Origin: Chloroflexi bacterium 54-19
Lineage (GTDB): Bacteria > Chloroflexota > Chloroflexia > Chloroheliales > Chloroheliaceae
Assembly (NCBI GenBank): GCA_001898225.1
Contig: MKTJ01000072.1
Location: 186,001-250,000, forward strand
Direction: 5' to 3'
DNA: 64,000 nucleotides
Shown: positions 44,620 to 53,411 of the stretch, one piece after another
How positions within the stretch are numbered: position 1 is the stretch's first letter
How the letters are laid out: every line of letters begins with the position of its first letter
Program-made: the position numbers and the translations under genes
The notes under the pieces: generated by a model
What the model saw: only the letters and a program-made list of their open reading frames with translations
Told to the model about the DNA's origin: nothing
The model's database searches: none

Positions 44620-46623
44620 CTAGACCACCAACTGAAAATTTATTTTTCTCGCAACGGCAGAAGTTAAGTCCTGTGAAATAACCAGTTTTAATAAAGACTT
44701 ATCACCCTCGGAAAAAAAGTAAGGATAAGAACCGGTAACAGGTTCCGCCAGAATAAGCTGGATAGTCTCTCCTGTTTGGCCTGTCTTCCAATCTCTAATG
44801 TCGACAATCCGGCTGAAATCAGGCCGCCGGTACCGGGCCGATAAAGACTCGACCACGTTTTTCTTGAGTGTATCCAAAACCTGCTTCAAAAGAATAAAGT
44901 CACCATTGTCGGATTCGGAAAACTCGGTAACTGCCTGCTCATCAAAAACCGGTTCAACCGTTGGAGTAACATCCGAAATATTCTCAAATTCGGACAAGAT
45001 GCCGCCCTGTCGCCGGGAAGGCTTGAGATTTGTTAAAGTGTCAGCAGGGTTTAGACAAGGTTCAGGAGAGGAATCTGAAACGGGTAACAAAGTAATTTTT
45101 GGGGAACCGGTTCCCGTTGCAGAACCACCTTCGGCTAAACATTTATTCAGCCGGTTGTGTAGAAACCCAATCGGATTCTTATTGCACTTGCCTACGGTCC
45201 ATAAAGAAAGCACCTGGAAATAAATCTGTTTTACCCTGGATAGGGTAAGCACAGGGCTGGAAGCAAATTTCAGGGCTTCTCGTTCGTCAAGAGTCTGGCG
45301 GCCATCCGAACGCGAGAAACCGGGGAAAAGGGCAGCGGTTGTTAAAAATACAAATACCTCTTCGGAAACATTGTCTTGAGAAAAATCAACCGGTTCCCCT
45401 GGTAAATTTAGTGCCGGCCCACGAATTCCAGCAGAGGTAAGCGGTGTCAGGGAGAGATTTTGAGTTCCCTGCTTGGTTTCAACAGGTCCCGATTCTTTTT
45501 GAGTAGCATATTGAGCATGCTTAACAGCATGGTTTTTATAACTTTTAAATTCATGTTTTAAATTATTAGAACATGTACATGGGGCCATTTTATTATTGGT
45601 CTCAGACGGATACGGTTCCACATTACCGGGAACCGTATCTTCCAGGTTTTTTAGCGGGTTGCCAGGGTTGTAACGGTCTTGGTTTAGTTCCTGCAAATCG
45701 GTTCCCGTAAATTGTAGGGCCGCAGTTTTGGTATCGCTTGCCTGCCTGATGCCGGCAGCGCTGGCAAAAGGTGTGCTTTCCGGGTCAAAAGCTGGTAAGG
45801 CGTGGGTTAGGGTAACTGAGAGCCGGTAAATTCGAATGTAGGCCGGGGTGAATCTTTGCTTATAAACTTTGGTAGACCCTATGCTGTCATTATTAGCAGC
45901 CGTAAGAAGTGCAAACTTTTCACGTTCTTCAAATAAAAGCTGGGTTTCTCGCTTTTCTAAAATAGGCTCGTTAAGAGTGCCGTAAATAATCAGCCCGGCT
46001 TTTTGTAATTCTTCAAGATAGAGGGAAAGACTGGCCTTACGCATTTTAAGCTCTCGTGACCACCGGTTAAGCGGTAGCGACATCCAGCCTTGCGCAGTCA
46101 GGCACTTATCCTTAAAAAAGGGATGTTGCGTCCAGGCCAGGATTGAAGACAGTACCAGAACAGCGCCTGCCGAGATATTGGTAGAAACCTGTGAAGAACG
46201 AATAACCTTAATTGCCGCGGTGTAATATACCGAAGCCTGGTAGTCATAGGAGTTAAAAGAACCTGGCGTCTGGATTGGCGTTAAGTCTGACCCCGGTGCT
46301 GCCGGGTACGGCTTTACTCCCCTTTCACGTGGGGCTTCTTTGACCGGGATTGGTGCGGGTTGAGGTTTCGATTTTGGCTTTGCTCGCGGTACTTCCGGTC
46401 TGTCCGGTAGTTCCATCCGGTCGGGCGGGGTCGGCCAGGCCCCGGATTGTTCGTGGTAATAGCCTAACCACTGAAGTAATACTTCAAAAGGGGGCAGGTC
46501 TGCCGCTACCTGGCTATCATCATCCTCAATTGGACCCGATATGGACTTATTGGCAGGGACGCCGGGTAGGGATGAAAGATAGCTTATGTTGTTCTTTTTT
46601 ATCGGTTCGGATGAAGCAGACAT
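44620..46623 (-). CDS. Putative winged-helix replication-associated protein
   Basis: A 667-residue protein without a family I can name. Residues ~1-130 are disordered and Pro-rich (RPEVPRAKPKSKPQPAPIP). Residues ~150-290 look folded: VLVLSSILAWTQHPFF followed by a helix-turn-helix-like WMSLPLNRWSRELKMRKASLSLYLEELQKAGLII and RFTPAYIRIYRLS. Residues ~300-560 are again low-complexity. A final ~100-residue domain starts FILLKQVLDTLKKNVVESLSARY and contains IQLILAEPVTGSYPYFF, resembling the DnaA/primosomal-type C-terminal shape only loosely. Its start faces the iteron region, which argues for an initiator or plasmid regulator. It converges on the AlbA_2 gene with 41 bp between stops. Confidence 0.7.
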   Translation of the reverse strand: MSASSEPIKKNNISYLSSLPGVPANKSISGPIEDDDSQVAADLPPFEVLLQWLGYYHEQSGAWPTPPDRMELPDRPEVPRAKPKSKPQPAPIPVKEAPRERGVKPYPAAPGSDLTPIQTPGSFNSYDYQASVYYTAAIKVIRSSQVSTNISAGAVLVLSSILAWTQHPFFKDKCLTAQGWMSLPLNRWSRELKMRKASLSLYLEELQKAGLIIYGTLNEPILEKRETQLLFEEREKFALLTAANNDSIGSTKVYKQRFTPAYIRIYRLSVTLTHALPAFDPESTPFASAAGIRQASDTKTAALQFTGTDLQELNQDRYNPGNPLKNLEDTVPGNVEPYPSETNNKMAPCTCSNNLKHEFKSYKNHAVKHAQYATQKESGPVETKQGTQNLSLTPLTSAGIRGPALNLPGEPVDFSQDNVSEEVFVFLTTAALFPGFSRSDGRQTLDEREALKFASSPVLTLSRVKQIYFQVLSLWTVGKCNKNPIGFLHNRLNKCLAEGGSATGTGSPKITLLPVSDSSPEPCLNPADTLTNLKPSRRQGGILSEFENISDVTPTVEPVFDEQAVTEFSESDNGDFILLKQVLDTLKKNVVESLSARYRRPDFSRIVDIRDWKTGQTGETIQLILAEPVTGSYPYFFSEGDKSLLKLVISQDLTSAVARKINFQLVV

Positions 46624-46736
46624 GTTACGCTCCGGTTTAAGGGTTGCAAGCCGTGATAAAACCCAGACCCATTCTTTCTTACTTTTTGTGGATTACGCTG
46701 TAAAGCCTGAACCACCTTAGAAATTATACAAAGGTA

Positions 46737-46758
46737 GTTATAACCTGCTGGTTATAAC
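46737..46758. promoter_or_regulatory. Palindromic operator-like site
   Basis: GTTATAACC (46737-46745), TGCT, GGTTATAAC (46750-46758). It sits about 115 bp before the start of the 44620-46623 gene, between its start and the iterons; likely an autoregulatory or initiator-binding inverted repeat. Confidence 0.5.
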
Positions 46759-46830
46759 CGGCTCTATTAATATTATTAAGAATCATGAGGAAGAAAAAAG
46801 GTTATATTTGAGGCTAAAAAATTCATTTGT

Positions 46831-46892
46831 TGCATGGATAACCACGACACCGGACATGGATGACCACGACAAATGGAAAATATAACCACGAC
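46831..46892 (+). repeat. Three partial iterons
   Basis: The 3' part of the iteron recurs as GATAACCACGAC (46837-46848), GATGACCACGAC (46859-46870) and TATAACCACGAC (46881-46892). Spacing is exactly 22 bp each, two DNA turns. Confidence 0.75.
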
Positions 46893-47010
46893 CATGCATA
46901 AAAGGGAATCCAATATAAAAACAATACGAACAGCGCAGGTTCAAATTAACCGAATTGAACCGGAAATAGACCTCAAAATAAAAGTTTGGCGTTCAGCCCC
47001 ACTGTAAAAA

Positions 47011-47039
47011 TATACGTTTTATGCAACGATAACCACGAC
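47011..47039 (+). repeat. Iteron copy 1
   Basis: 29 bp: TATACGTTTTATGCA, then AC, then GATAACCACGAC. Preceded by AAAAA. Confidence 0.85.
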
Positions 47040-47125
47040 TAACGAAAAAACAGGTTATAATTTTGGTAAATCCAGGTTTTTCCGAGTAAATAATAACTGT
47101 TAAAGCACTAATACCCGGATAAAAA

Positions 47126-47154
47126 TATACGTTTTATGCAGTGATAACCACGAC
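47126..47154 (+). repeat. Iteron copy 2
   Basis: Same 29-bp unit with GT instead of AC at the two central bases. It starts 115 bp after copy 1 (close to 11 helical turns). Preceded by AAAAA. Confidence 0.85.
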
Positions 47155-47303
47155 TCGAACATATTGAGGTTATAAATTCCGAAAAGTAAGCTGCCAGGGT
47201 AGCTCGAAGTTGTGTGCGCAAGAAAAAAAGGGATTAAGGGTTAGATATTTGAGGTAATTTAGAAGATGTTCACCGCAAAATTTACCTGATGTTCGCCTGT
47301 AGA

Positions 47304-47332
47304 TATACGTTTTATGCAACGATAACCACGAC
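47304..47332 (+). repeat. Iteron copy 3
   Basis: Identical to copy 1. It starts 178 bp after copy 2 (close to 17 turns). Lacks the preceding AAAAA. Confidence 0.85.
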
Positions 47333-47376
47333 TGCACCGGAACACCTGGAATAGACTAATCTTCTGAGTTCAAAAA

Positions 47377-47405
47377 TATACGTTTTATGCAACGATAACC
47401 ACGAC
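47377..47405 (+). repeat. Iteron copy 4
   Basis: Identical to copy 1, preceded by AAAAA. It starts 73 bp after copy 3 (close to 7 turns). Confidence 0.85.
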
Positions 47406-47552
47406 CGCTGAAAATTATAACCTCCCCGGCTGTTATATAAGCAGAATTACCTGTGAGCTAAAACATGGCAAGGAGCGTTTAGTGGGTGACACGCATAGGG
47501 AAGAGCGATTAGTAAGATAAAGGAAGTCTCCGGTTAATTAGCTGCCCGGCTC

Positions 47553-49676
47553 TTAATTAAGGTGGCCTTTAGACGGTTTCCTGGTTATAAACTGTTTGTT
47601 AGCCAGCCATTCTTTTAAACGCGGTTTAAGTTGTTCGGACAGGTTTTCCTTGCCATTTTCCAACCGGCTCAGGAAGCCCTGGGCGATACCCAGTTCATTC
47701 GCGCACTCGGCCTGGGAGATACGCAGGTTCTTTCTAATCTCCTTAAGCTGGGCAATCAGGGTATCGTTCTCACTTTCCAGCGTATGGACAATAGATTTTT
47801 TAGGGAGCCGCGGACTCTGCCGGGTTGCATACGTAGAGGAAGCCCCGCCATGTAGCTCACCGCTATTGCTGGTGCGTGCGAGACTTTTATAATTCTCCCG
47901 GATACTGGCCGGAGGTTCTATGAGGACAGTTGCCTCAAGCCAGCCGTCCAACCATTTCTGGCGTTCGGCCAGCCGTTCGTCCCAGCGGTCATACTCCCAT
48001 GACGAGATAACCTCATCCTGCTGTAAGCGGTCAAGGGCCTTCTCAAGCCTTTCCCGGACAAATTGAGGGCGCTGTTTATTGATTTCCTCTCCAACCGCCT
48101 TGAGGAGGGTCTCAACCCGGTAAGGCCGCCCAAAATCGGCCCGGTTAGCCTGGATACGCCATTGCCAGCTTAAATAGCGGGCCAGCCTTTTTTCCCATTT
48201 CTGGCGATAAGCGTCGTACTGAATAGCCTGGGCCGAAAGTAGGGCGGTCTGGCGGCCCGGTCCGAAAAGGAACTTGGCAAAAATCTCGCCGGGCCGGTAG
48301 ATAAACCGCTCCACATCCATGTAGCCGTCCATATTTAACTGGCCCAACCGGTCAGTTACTACGAAAGCCCGGCTTTGCACTTCTTTAGTGACAGATTGTA
48401 ATTTGCCGCGTTTGCCCCTTTTTTCTTTTTCCTCAAACATTTCAATCTGGCCGAAATTGAGCCAGATACTCTGGATGTGGGAGAGGGCTTTTAGCATTTC
48501 CAGGCGTTGCTCCGGCATGTAGCCGCCCCGGCGACCATTGCCGCTTATTTTCTTTTTAAGACCGCGCATCTCCAGAAATTCGTCCACTACCGCTACGGCG
48601 CTATCTTCCGGTTTTTTGGCCTGGACCAACCAGAAATGACAGAGCATATCAAGGGCGTCGGCGTCCAGGTCCGTCAGTTCCTGGCGTTGTTTCCACATGA
48701 GCTGGGCCCAGCGGTTCTGTTCTTCGGCTGGCATGAGGGGATGGTTTTCAATTGCGGGCGGCACCAGCTGGGCCTTGCCACTGGCGCCACCTTTATTTAT
48801 AAAGGCAGTTGGCCAGGGCGAGTCTTCGGTCTTGTCAAAGGTGTTGTGGTAGAGGGCTTCACGGGTAGCGTGATACCAGGCGCTGCTCAATACATGCACA
48901 TCTTTGGTCGAGGTAATTTCCGGGTTCCTTAGAATACCATTGATTTGGCGGATAGCGCTTTCGGCGGCAAAAGCCTTACTTAAGTCCAGCCCGGCTAGCT
49001 CTTCCCCATTGTGAGTTTCCACCAGTTCAACCGGTCTGGTTTCCAGGATTTGAAAATCTGGTTCGATTGGACCGGTGTCAAAGCTGTTAGAAGGCGATGG
49101 CGGCAGTTTTGCAGAGTTAAATTCAGCCGGATTTTTGTCCGTATCTGTCGCTATTTGCGGAGAAACCAGGGTATTCAAGGTGTTTGTTAACTCAACCAGG
49201 GCTTCGGCTACCCCTGGCACCAGGAGCGGATTAACACTGGAAGGGTATGGTGCGCTTTGTTCTTTTATTGTCCTTTTGCCTTCCCGTATTTGCTCGCCTT
49301 TTATAGGTAGAAGGGTATCAAGTTTTGACTTAACCTCCGCCAGGTTTTCGGCCAGTTGGGGAATAGAACCTAATTCTTCAATTAGTTTACTGAAGGTGTC
49401 GAGGTTATTCAAAAGGGTTTGGAGTTGAATTGAGTCCGGGCGGCCAGGATTTGAGGCCTGGGACAAACCGGGTTTATTAGGAGTTGACATAATTAAAGAA
49501 TCAGGCAAACTTGTTGTCGGGTCAGGTGCGTTAAAGACTTCCTTGCCTGACTCGCCAAAAGAAGCAGCCTCTTTTTCCTCCTGGGTCCTTTCAAAATCCA
49601 AAGCAGTTTGCTCTTGCTCAGTTGGGTGGGAAGGTGAGGTTAAAATTTTATTGGTTGTTTTTTGCCTTGTTGCCAA
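47553..49676 (-). CDS. Candidate replication initiator with C-terminal XRE HTH
   Basis: A 707-residue protein I cannot place in a named family. Residues ~1-225 are polar and probably disordered. Residues ~230-600 form the core: TDLDADALDMLCHFWLVQA, EQRLEMLKALSHIQSIWLNFG, MDVERFIYRPGEIFAKFLFG, KRLARYLSWQWRIQ and PYRVETLLKAVGEEI, the last reading like a winged helix. Residues ~645-695 form an XRE helix-turn-helix (QLKEIRKNLRISQAECANELGIAQGFLSRLENGKE). Position beside the iterons, size and DNA-binding ends fit a megaplasmid Rep protein. The gene ends 147 bp from the last iteron. A regulator role remains possible. Confidence 0.7.
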   Translation of the reverse strand: MATRQKTTNKILTSPSHPTEQEQTALDFERTQEEKEAASFGESGKEVFNAPDPTTSLPDSLIMSTPNKPGLSQASNPGRPDSIQLQTLLNNLDTFSKLIEELGSIPQLAENLAEVKSKLDTLLPIKGEQIREGKRTIKEQSAPYPSSVNPLLVPGVAEALVELTNTLNTLVSPQIATDTDKNPAEFNSAKLPPSPSNSFDTGPIEPDFQILETRPVELVETHNGEELAGLDLSKAFAAESAIRQINGILRNPEITSTKDVHVLSSAWYHATREALYHNTFDKTEDSPWPTAFINKGGASGKAQLVPPAIENHPLMPAEEQNRWAQLMWKQRQELTDLDADALDMLCHFWLVQAKKPEDSAVAVVDEFLEMRGLKKKISGNGRRGGYMPEQRLEMLKALSHIQSIWLNFGQIEMFEEKEKRGKRGKLQSVTKEVQSRAFVVTDRLGQLNMDGYMDVERFIYRPGEIFAKFLFGPGRQTALLSAQAIQYDAYRQKWEKRLARYLSWQWRIQANRADFGRPYRVETLLKAVGEEINKQRPQFVRERLEKALDRLQQDEVISSWEYDRWDERLAERQKWLDGWLEATVLIEPPASIRENYKSLARTSNSGELHGGASSTYATRQSPRLPKKSIVHTLESENDTLIAQLKEIRKNLRISQAECANELGIAQGFLSRLENGKENLSEQLKPRLKEWLANKQFITRKPSKGHLN

Positions 49677-50023
49677 GTTTCCTGCTCTCCCTAGTCCGAG
49701 TTATTTGAACCCTGGCGACTAACTCAGTAGTTGAGATGTAACTAACGAAGAAATTCCAGTAAACGAATTTTAACAGGCTCAAAACATTTTAGCAAAGGGT
49801 CAGAGGTATCCTGGTTATATTTTAAGTAACCGGGCTCTTTCGTTCTTAATTTAAGTTTTGCGGGAAATTGAGGTCGAGGAGCAATTCGATTAAAAAGCAA
49901 CAGGCATGCCCAAGGGAAAAGCAATAACAAAAAGTATTGAGTGCACCGGCTTATCCTTTCAGTTCCTCAATTTTTCTCTTTTCATTCTCAAAAAGGTTGT
50001 CCCACCGAAACAACCGCGTAAAC
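49677..50023. other. Intergenic region (347 bp)
   Basis: Upstream of the candidate initiator gene, downstream of the response-regulator gene. It should hold the initiator promoter. No hairpin or gene is evident. Confidence 0.45.
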
Positions 50024-50449
50024 TCAGGAGGTTACGCTTAAAGAATTATAAGGGAAAGACAAATGCTTTTTAAGGATTGATAGTAAGTTCGTTAGGTCAA
50101 AGGGTTTTGGTAAATAGTCATCAGCTTGTATTTGATTGGCGTAACGGGATATAGTCATTGCTGCCGTCATTACAATAACCGGTGCCTTTGAATCATTTTT
50201 CAATTCTTGTTGGTATTGACGGTAAAGTGGTAGAAACCTCCAACCATCCAGTATGGGCATTTGCATATCCAAAAAGATTAGACTGTAAGTACCTGGCGGA
50301 TTTTGATTGAGGTAATCTAAAGCTTCCTTCCCATTAGCTGCTTCCTGGACTCCCCACCCTTCACTGGTCAGGGCTGCCTTCAGAAACTGGCGAATTTCAA
50401 TATCGTCATCTATCACCAGAATCCTTTTTTTGCCATTTTGTGAAATCAT
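50024..50449 (-). CDS. Single-domain response regulator
   Basis: A 141-residue CheY-like receiver alone. Acidic pocket Asp14-16 (LVIDDDIEI), phospho-acceptor Asp61 (IFLDMQMP), Thr95 (VIVMTAA) and Lys115 (YLPKPF) are all present. No output domain follows. Such proteins relay phosphate or control by binding. GAGGTTGAT precedes the ATG. There is no kinase nearby; the PAS/LOV kinase at 10.8-15.7 kb lacks its own receiver and is a distant candidate partner. Confidence 0.94.
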   Translation of the reverse strand: MISQNGKKRILVIDDDIEIRQFLKAALTSEGWGVQEAANGKEALDYLNQNPPGTYSLIFLDMQMPILDGWRFLPLYRQYQQELKNDSKAPVIVMTAAMTISRYANQIQADDYLPKPFDLTNLLSILKKHLSFPYNSLSVTS

Positions 50450-50929
50450 ATCAACCTCGATATGGTTTTCTTAATTTTTGTTAAGTTGTGGGTAAGCTTT
50501 TTAACCTGTTCGCTTCTACCGGCCAGTTTGATTGGCCCGGTCGTTTCGTTCCTAACAAAGTGCCACCTAACCTGAACCGGATACCAGGTTCGGTCCAAAA
50601 CCTGGCTAAGTCCCCGGTCTTTAATAGAATTATAGCAAAAGGCGCGCCTGCAAAGAAAGAGTATCTTCAAATTTATCATAAAATCCGGGACAGTTGGCAT
50701 TCGTGTGCAACCAGCCCGGCAGCTTCGATTTTACCCTGGAGCCCAGGGCCGCTATAGCACCATCGTTCATGACCCTCTACATGATTTTTCGGCCAGTTTC
50801 CGAGTAACCGGTAACCCCGGATTGATGTATCCGGCGAGGGTATGGCATCCATTAAAAAGGGGGGATACTTGCGTATACCCCCTGTTTTGAAATTGGTTAT
50901 AACCTGTTTCGGAGATACTCCCTTGAAAT
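50450..50929. other. Intergenic region (480 bp)
   Basis: Upstream of the response regulator, downstream of the MFS gene. Contains the palindrome GGTTATAACC (50895-50904), the same core as the operator-like site at 46737-46758. No credible gene. Confidence 0.45.
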
Positions 50930-52153
50930 CTAGGTGTGGTCGGGTAGTGCGGTCAGTTCTACCACAGCCCCGCTGGTATTTCCCCCCAAATTTTTCTTTG
51001 AAGTACGGGTCTGGCGGGTTATCAGACAGGTTATTATAGTTAATGAGAACGCCAGCGTGATGACAAGACTCCCGACCAGGCCCAGGCTCGCAGGACCGGC
51101 GGTATTTATTATCATACCACCTAAACTTGTACCGCCAGCAATTCCCAGGTTAAAAAATGAAAGGTTTAAGGATAAGGTTAACTTGGTGGCGGTAGGGGCC
51201 ATACCGATTAACCTGGATTGCTGCGCCGATGTAAATGACCAGGAAGATAACCCCCACAGCAAAATGACAAAACCCACCAATATTGAGGAGCTACCGACCA
51301 CGGACAAACCTAACATTGCCAGGGCATTTAATCCTATACCGGTAAAGAGAGTGCGGCTACTACCAAAGCGGTCGGTGGCATACCCGCCCAGCAGGTTTCC
51401 TATGGTGCCAGACACACCATAAACCAGTAACATAAATGTGATGGCAAGCGCTCCTAATCCGCTAACATCTTTCAAAAAGGTCGCCAGGTAAGTATAAGCA
51501 ATATACTGCCCTCCCAGAAAAAGGCCGCTGATGATAATGGTTAAAGAAAGTTCAGGGCGTTTTAGCTGGGCGATTTGTTTTTTAAGACCCGGCACCTGGG
51601 GCGTCTCAATCTTTCGGGGAAATTTGGTCCAGATACCCAGTGCTACCCCGGCGCTCAGAATTATTACAAAGATAAAACTGGCCCGCCACCCAAAGGTCAC
51701 ACCCACCAGGGTACCCAACGGTGCGCCCGCGATAGAAGCAAGCGTCCAACCGGCCACAATGATTGAAACCGACCGTCCCTGTTTTCCGGCAGGCGCGATA
51801 CTGGCGGCACAATCAAAGGCGAGGGTGGTATAGACGGCTGAACCACAGGCGGCCAGCATCCGTGAAAATAATACCAGGTAAAAATCGGTAAAAACTATCG
51901 AAACCAGGTTGCCCGTTATAAAAATACCGAGAGACCCTAACAATAATTTGTAAGGATTGATATGGCTACTGAGCGCCATGATAAGTGGACCGCCAAACGC
52001 GAAAACAAGGGCATATACCGTTACAAGCTGACCGGCCATGCTGGTTGAGATTTGTAAATCGTTGGCTACGAGGGGTAAAATTCCCGCAATAAAGAGTTCG
52101 GCAGTACCTACCGCAAACGTGCCTAAGGCAAGAACCATCGTACGAATTAGCAT
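50930..52153 (-). CDS. MFS exporter, DHA1 (AraJ-like) family
   Basis: A 407-residue transporter with 12 membrane segments. It begins LIRTMVLALGTFAVGTAELFIAGILPLVANDLQ, the typical DHA1 sugar-efflux/AraJ start (G-T-x-E-F-x-x-x-G-x-L-P). The loop 2-3 and loop 8-9 basic motifs are seen in weak form (SSHINPYKLL; GYATDRFGSSRTL). GGGAGAA precedes the ATG at 52153, which I prefer to the frame opening at 52186. It probably exports small hydrophobic compounds or sugars by proton antiport. It is divergent from the SARP gene at 52551, so that regulator may control it. Confidence 0.92.
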   Translation of the reverse strand: MLIRTMVLALGTFAVGTAELFIAGILPLVANDLQISTSMAGQLVTVYALVFAFGGPLIMALSSHINPYKLLLGSLGIFITGNLVSIVFTDFYLVLFSRMLAACGSAVYTTLAFDCAASIAPAGKQGRSVSIIVAGWTLASIAGAPLGTLVGVTFGWRASFIFVIILSAGVALGIWTKFPRKIETPQVPGLKKQIAQLKRPELSLTIIISGLFLGGQYIAYTYLATFLKDVSGLGALAITFMLLVYGVSGTIGNLLGGYATDRFGSSRTLFTGIGLNALAMLGLSVVGSSSILVGFVILLWGLSSWSFTSAQQSRLIGMAPTATKLTLSLNLSFFNLGIAGGTSLGGMIINTAGPASLGLVGSLVITLAFSLTIITCLITRQTRTSKKNLGGNTSGAVVELTALPDHT

Positions 52154-52364
52154 TTTTATTCTCCCTGAGTCCTGGTTTTTTAACAACTCCTTTTAATCTA
52201 TCCCTATGCCCACCGGTAGTTTTGATTCTTCGAGTACGCCTGGTAATACCGGTTTAGCTAAAAAAACCATAGGGGGAAGGGGAGTTGTCTGAATGATGTA
52301 CCTTGATGGACTAATTATGCGCATCCATCGCTTCAAAACCGCTTCCGGCCAGGGAGATTAGTTA

Positions 52365-52393
52365 TTCAATTTCGAACCATAATTTGTTATAAT
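52365..52393 (+). promoter_or_regulatory. Candidate promoter of the SARP gene
   Basis: TTCAAT (52365-52370) and TATAAT (52388-52393), 17 bp apart; weak -35, perfect -10. The rest of the 397-bp divergent region shows no other feature. Confidence 0.4.
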
Positions 52394-52550
52394 TATGATG
52401 TTAATTCCTTTAAAATTGAACCTGACCCAACTACATCAGAAAATTTAATAATTGCCACCCTTAAAATCTTTGTTTGGCGGGCCTTGACCTGGCTATATTT
52501 CCACCCCACCCCAATACAAAGAATCAATCGGATTTAGGGTTAAGAACGAG

Positions 52551-53411
52551 ATGAACGAAACATTGGAAATTTTGACGCTTGGCAGTCTGATTTTACGGCG
52601 TGGGTCATTACTATTAACAGAAATACTCTCAAATAAGGCTGCCGCCTTGCTGGTCTTTTTAGCCTGTACCGGGCGGCCCCACACTCGCCTCCAACTGGCC
52701 GAGTTCTTCTGGTTCGAACGAAGTGAGGAACAGGCTTTATCGAATCTCCGAACCTTACTTACCCGGATTCGTCCTCACCTGGGCGATAATTTGATTGTCA
52801 CTCGCGAAACGGTCTTCTTTAATCCGGCTGAACCTTTCTACCTTGACCTGGCCGCTATAAAGAATGGTCTCACAATCGTCCACTCAAAGTCGCCAGAAAG
52901 GGATAACCTTCCGGTTGAACAGCTAAACCGGCTGGAAGATACTTTGAGTCTTTACCGGGGAGAATTTCTGGCCGGGTTTTTCGTGAGTGATGCCAATGGT
53001 TTTGAGGAGTGGGCCAACCAGGAACGCGAACTCTTACACAGCCAGGTTGTAGAAGCTCTAAAAATAGTCAGCGCCTACCGAATGAAACTGGGCGATTATA
53101 AGATTGCCTACCGCTGGGCCAGCCGTCTCCTGGAACTTGACCCTTTTAATGAGCAGGCCCTTCGCCAGGAGCTATTTATTTTAGCCCACGAGGGGCGGCG
53201 GACCGCCGCTATGGGCAAATACAAAGCTTACCAACAATATTTAGCCCAGGAACTCGATATTGCCCCGGAGGCCCGGACCACGGACCTTTATGAACAAATA
53301 ACCAGGGATAGTGAGCAACTCGACGCACCGGTTAATCCCTACCAGGTGGGGAGCCAGGCTCTCGCTTTATCCGGTCCTTCCAAGCGTTCTGGGGATGCTA
53401 AAAAAGGGTAG
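52551..53411 (+). CDS. SARP-type transcriptional regulator (BTAD domain)
   Basis: A 286-residue activator. An N-terminal OmpR-like winged helix (~1-95): LEILTLGSLILRRG, LSNKAAALLVFLACTGRPHTRLQLAEFFW and ALSNLRTLLTRIRPHLGDNLIV. A bacterial transcriptional activation (BTAD/TPR-like) domain follows (~100-255): YRGEFLAGFFV, FEEWANQERELLHSQVVEAL, YRWASRLLELDPFNEQALR and YKAYQQYLAQELDIAPEA. It has no ATPase. Its stop overlaps the start of the cNMP-binding gene by one base, so the two are translationally coupled and may work together. Confidence 0.92.
   Translation: MNETLEILTLGSLILRRGSLLLTEILSNKAAALLVFLACTGRPHTRLQLAEFFWFERSEEQALSNLRTLLTRIRPHLGDNLIVTRETVFFNPAEPFYLDLAAIKNGLTIVHSKSPERDNLPVEQLNRLEDTLSLYRGEFLAGFFVSDANGFEEWANQERELLHSQVVEALKIVSAYRMKLGDYKIAYRWASRLLELDPFNEQALRQELFILAHEGRRTAAMGKYKAYQQYLAQELDIAPEARTTDLYEQITRDSEQLDAPVNPYQVGSQALALSGPSKRSGDAKKG

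Larger units (their letters stand above)
46624..47552. other. Probable replication origin (iteron-type)
   Basis: A 929-bp non-coding region between two leftward replication-associated genes. It has four 29-bp iterons, three partial ones, a DnaA-box-like TGTGGATTA (46687-46695), the palindrome at 46737-46758, an inverted repeat GGTTCAA/TTGAACC (46938-46944/46955-46961), an AT-rich stretch around 46764-46800 and several GGTTATA motifs. Together these are the parts of an iteron-controlled origin. Confidence 0.75.

Noticed and set aside
46938-46961. tRNA T-arm-like GGTTCAA in the origin region
   Set aside because: Only an isolated inverted repeat; no acceptor stem or anticodon arm can be folded around it.
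46831-47405. CRISPR array
   Set aside because: Repeats are unevenly spaced by 73 to 178 bp, lack uniform spacers, and no cas genes are present. Iterons explain the pattern better.
49742-49930. 62-codon leftward frame between receiver and initiator genes
   Set aside because: No ribosome site, no recognisable sequence; treated as intergenic.
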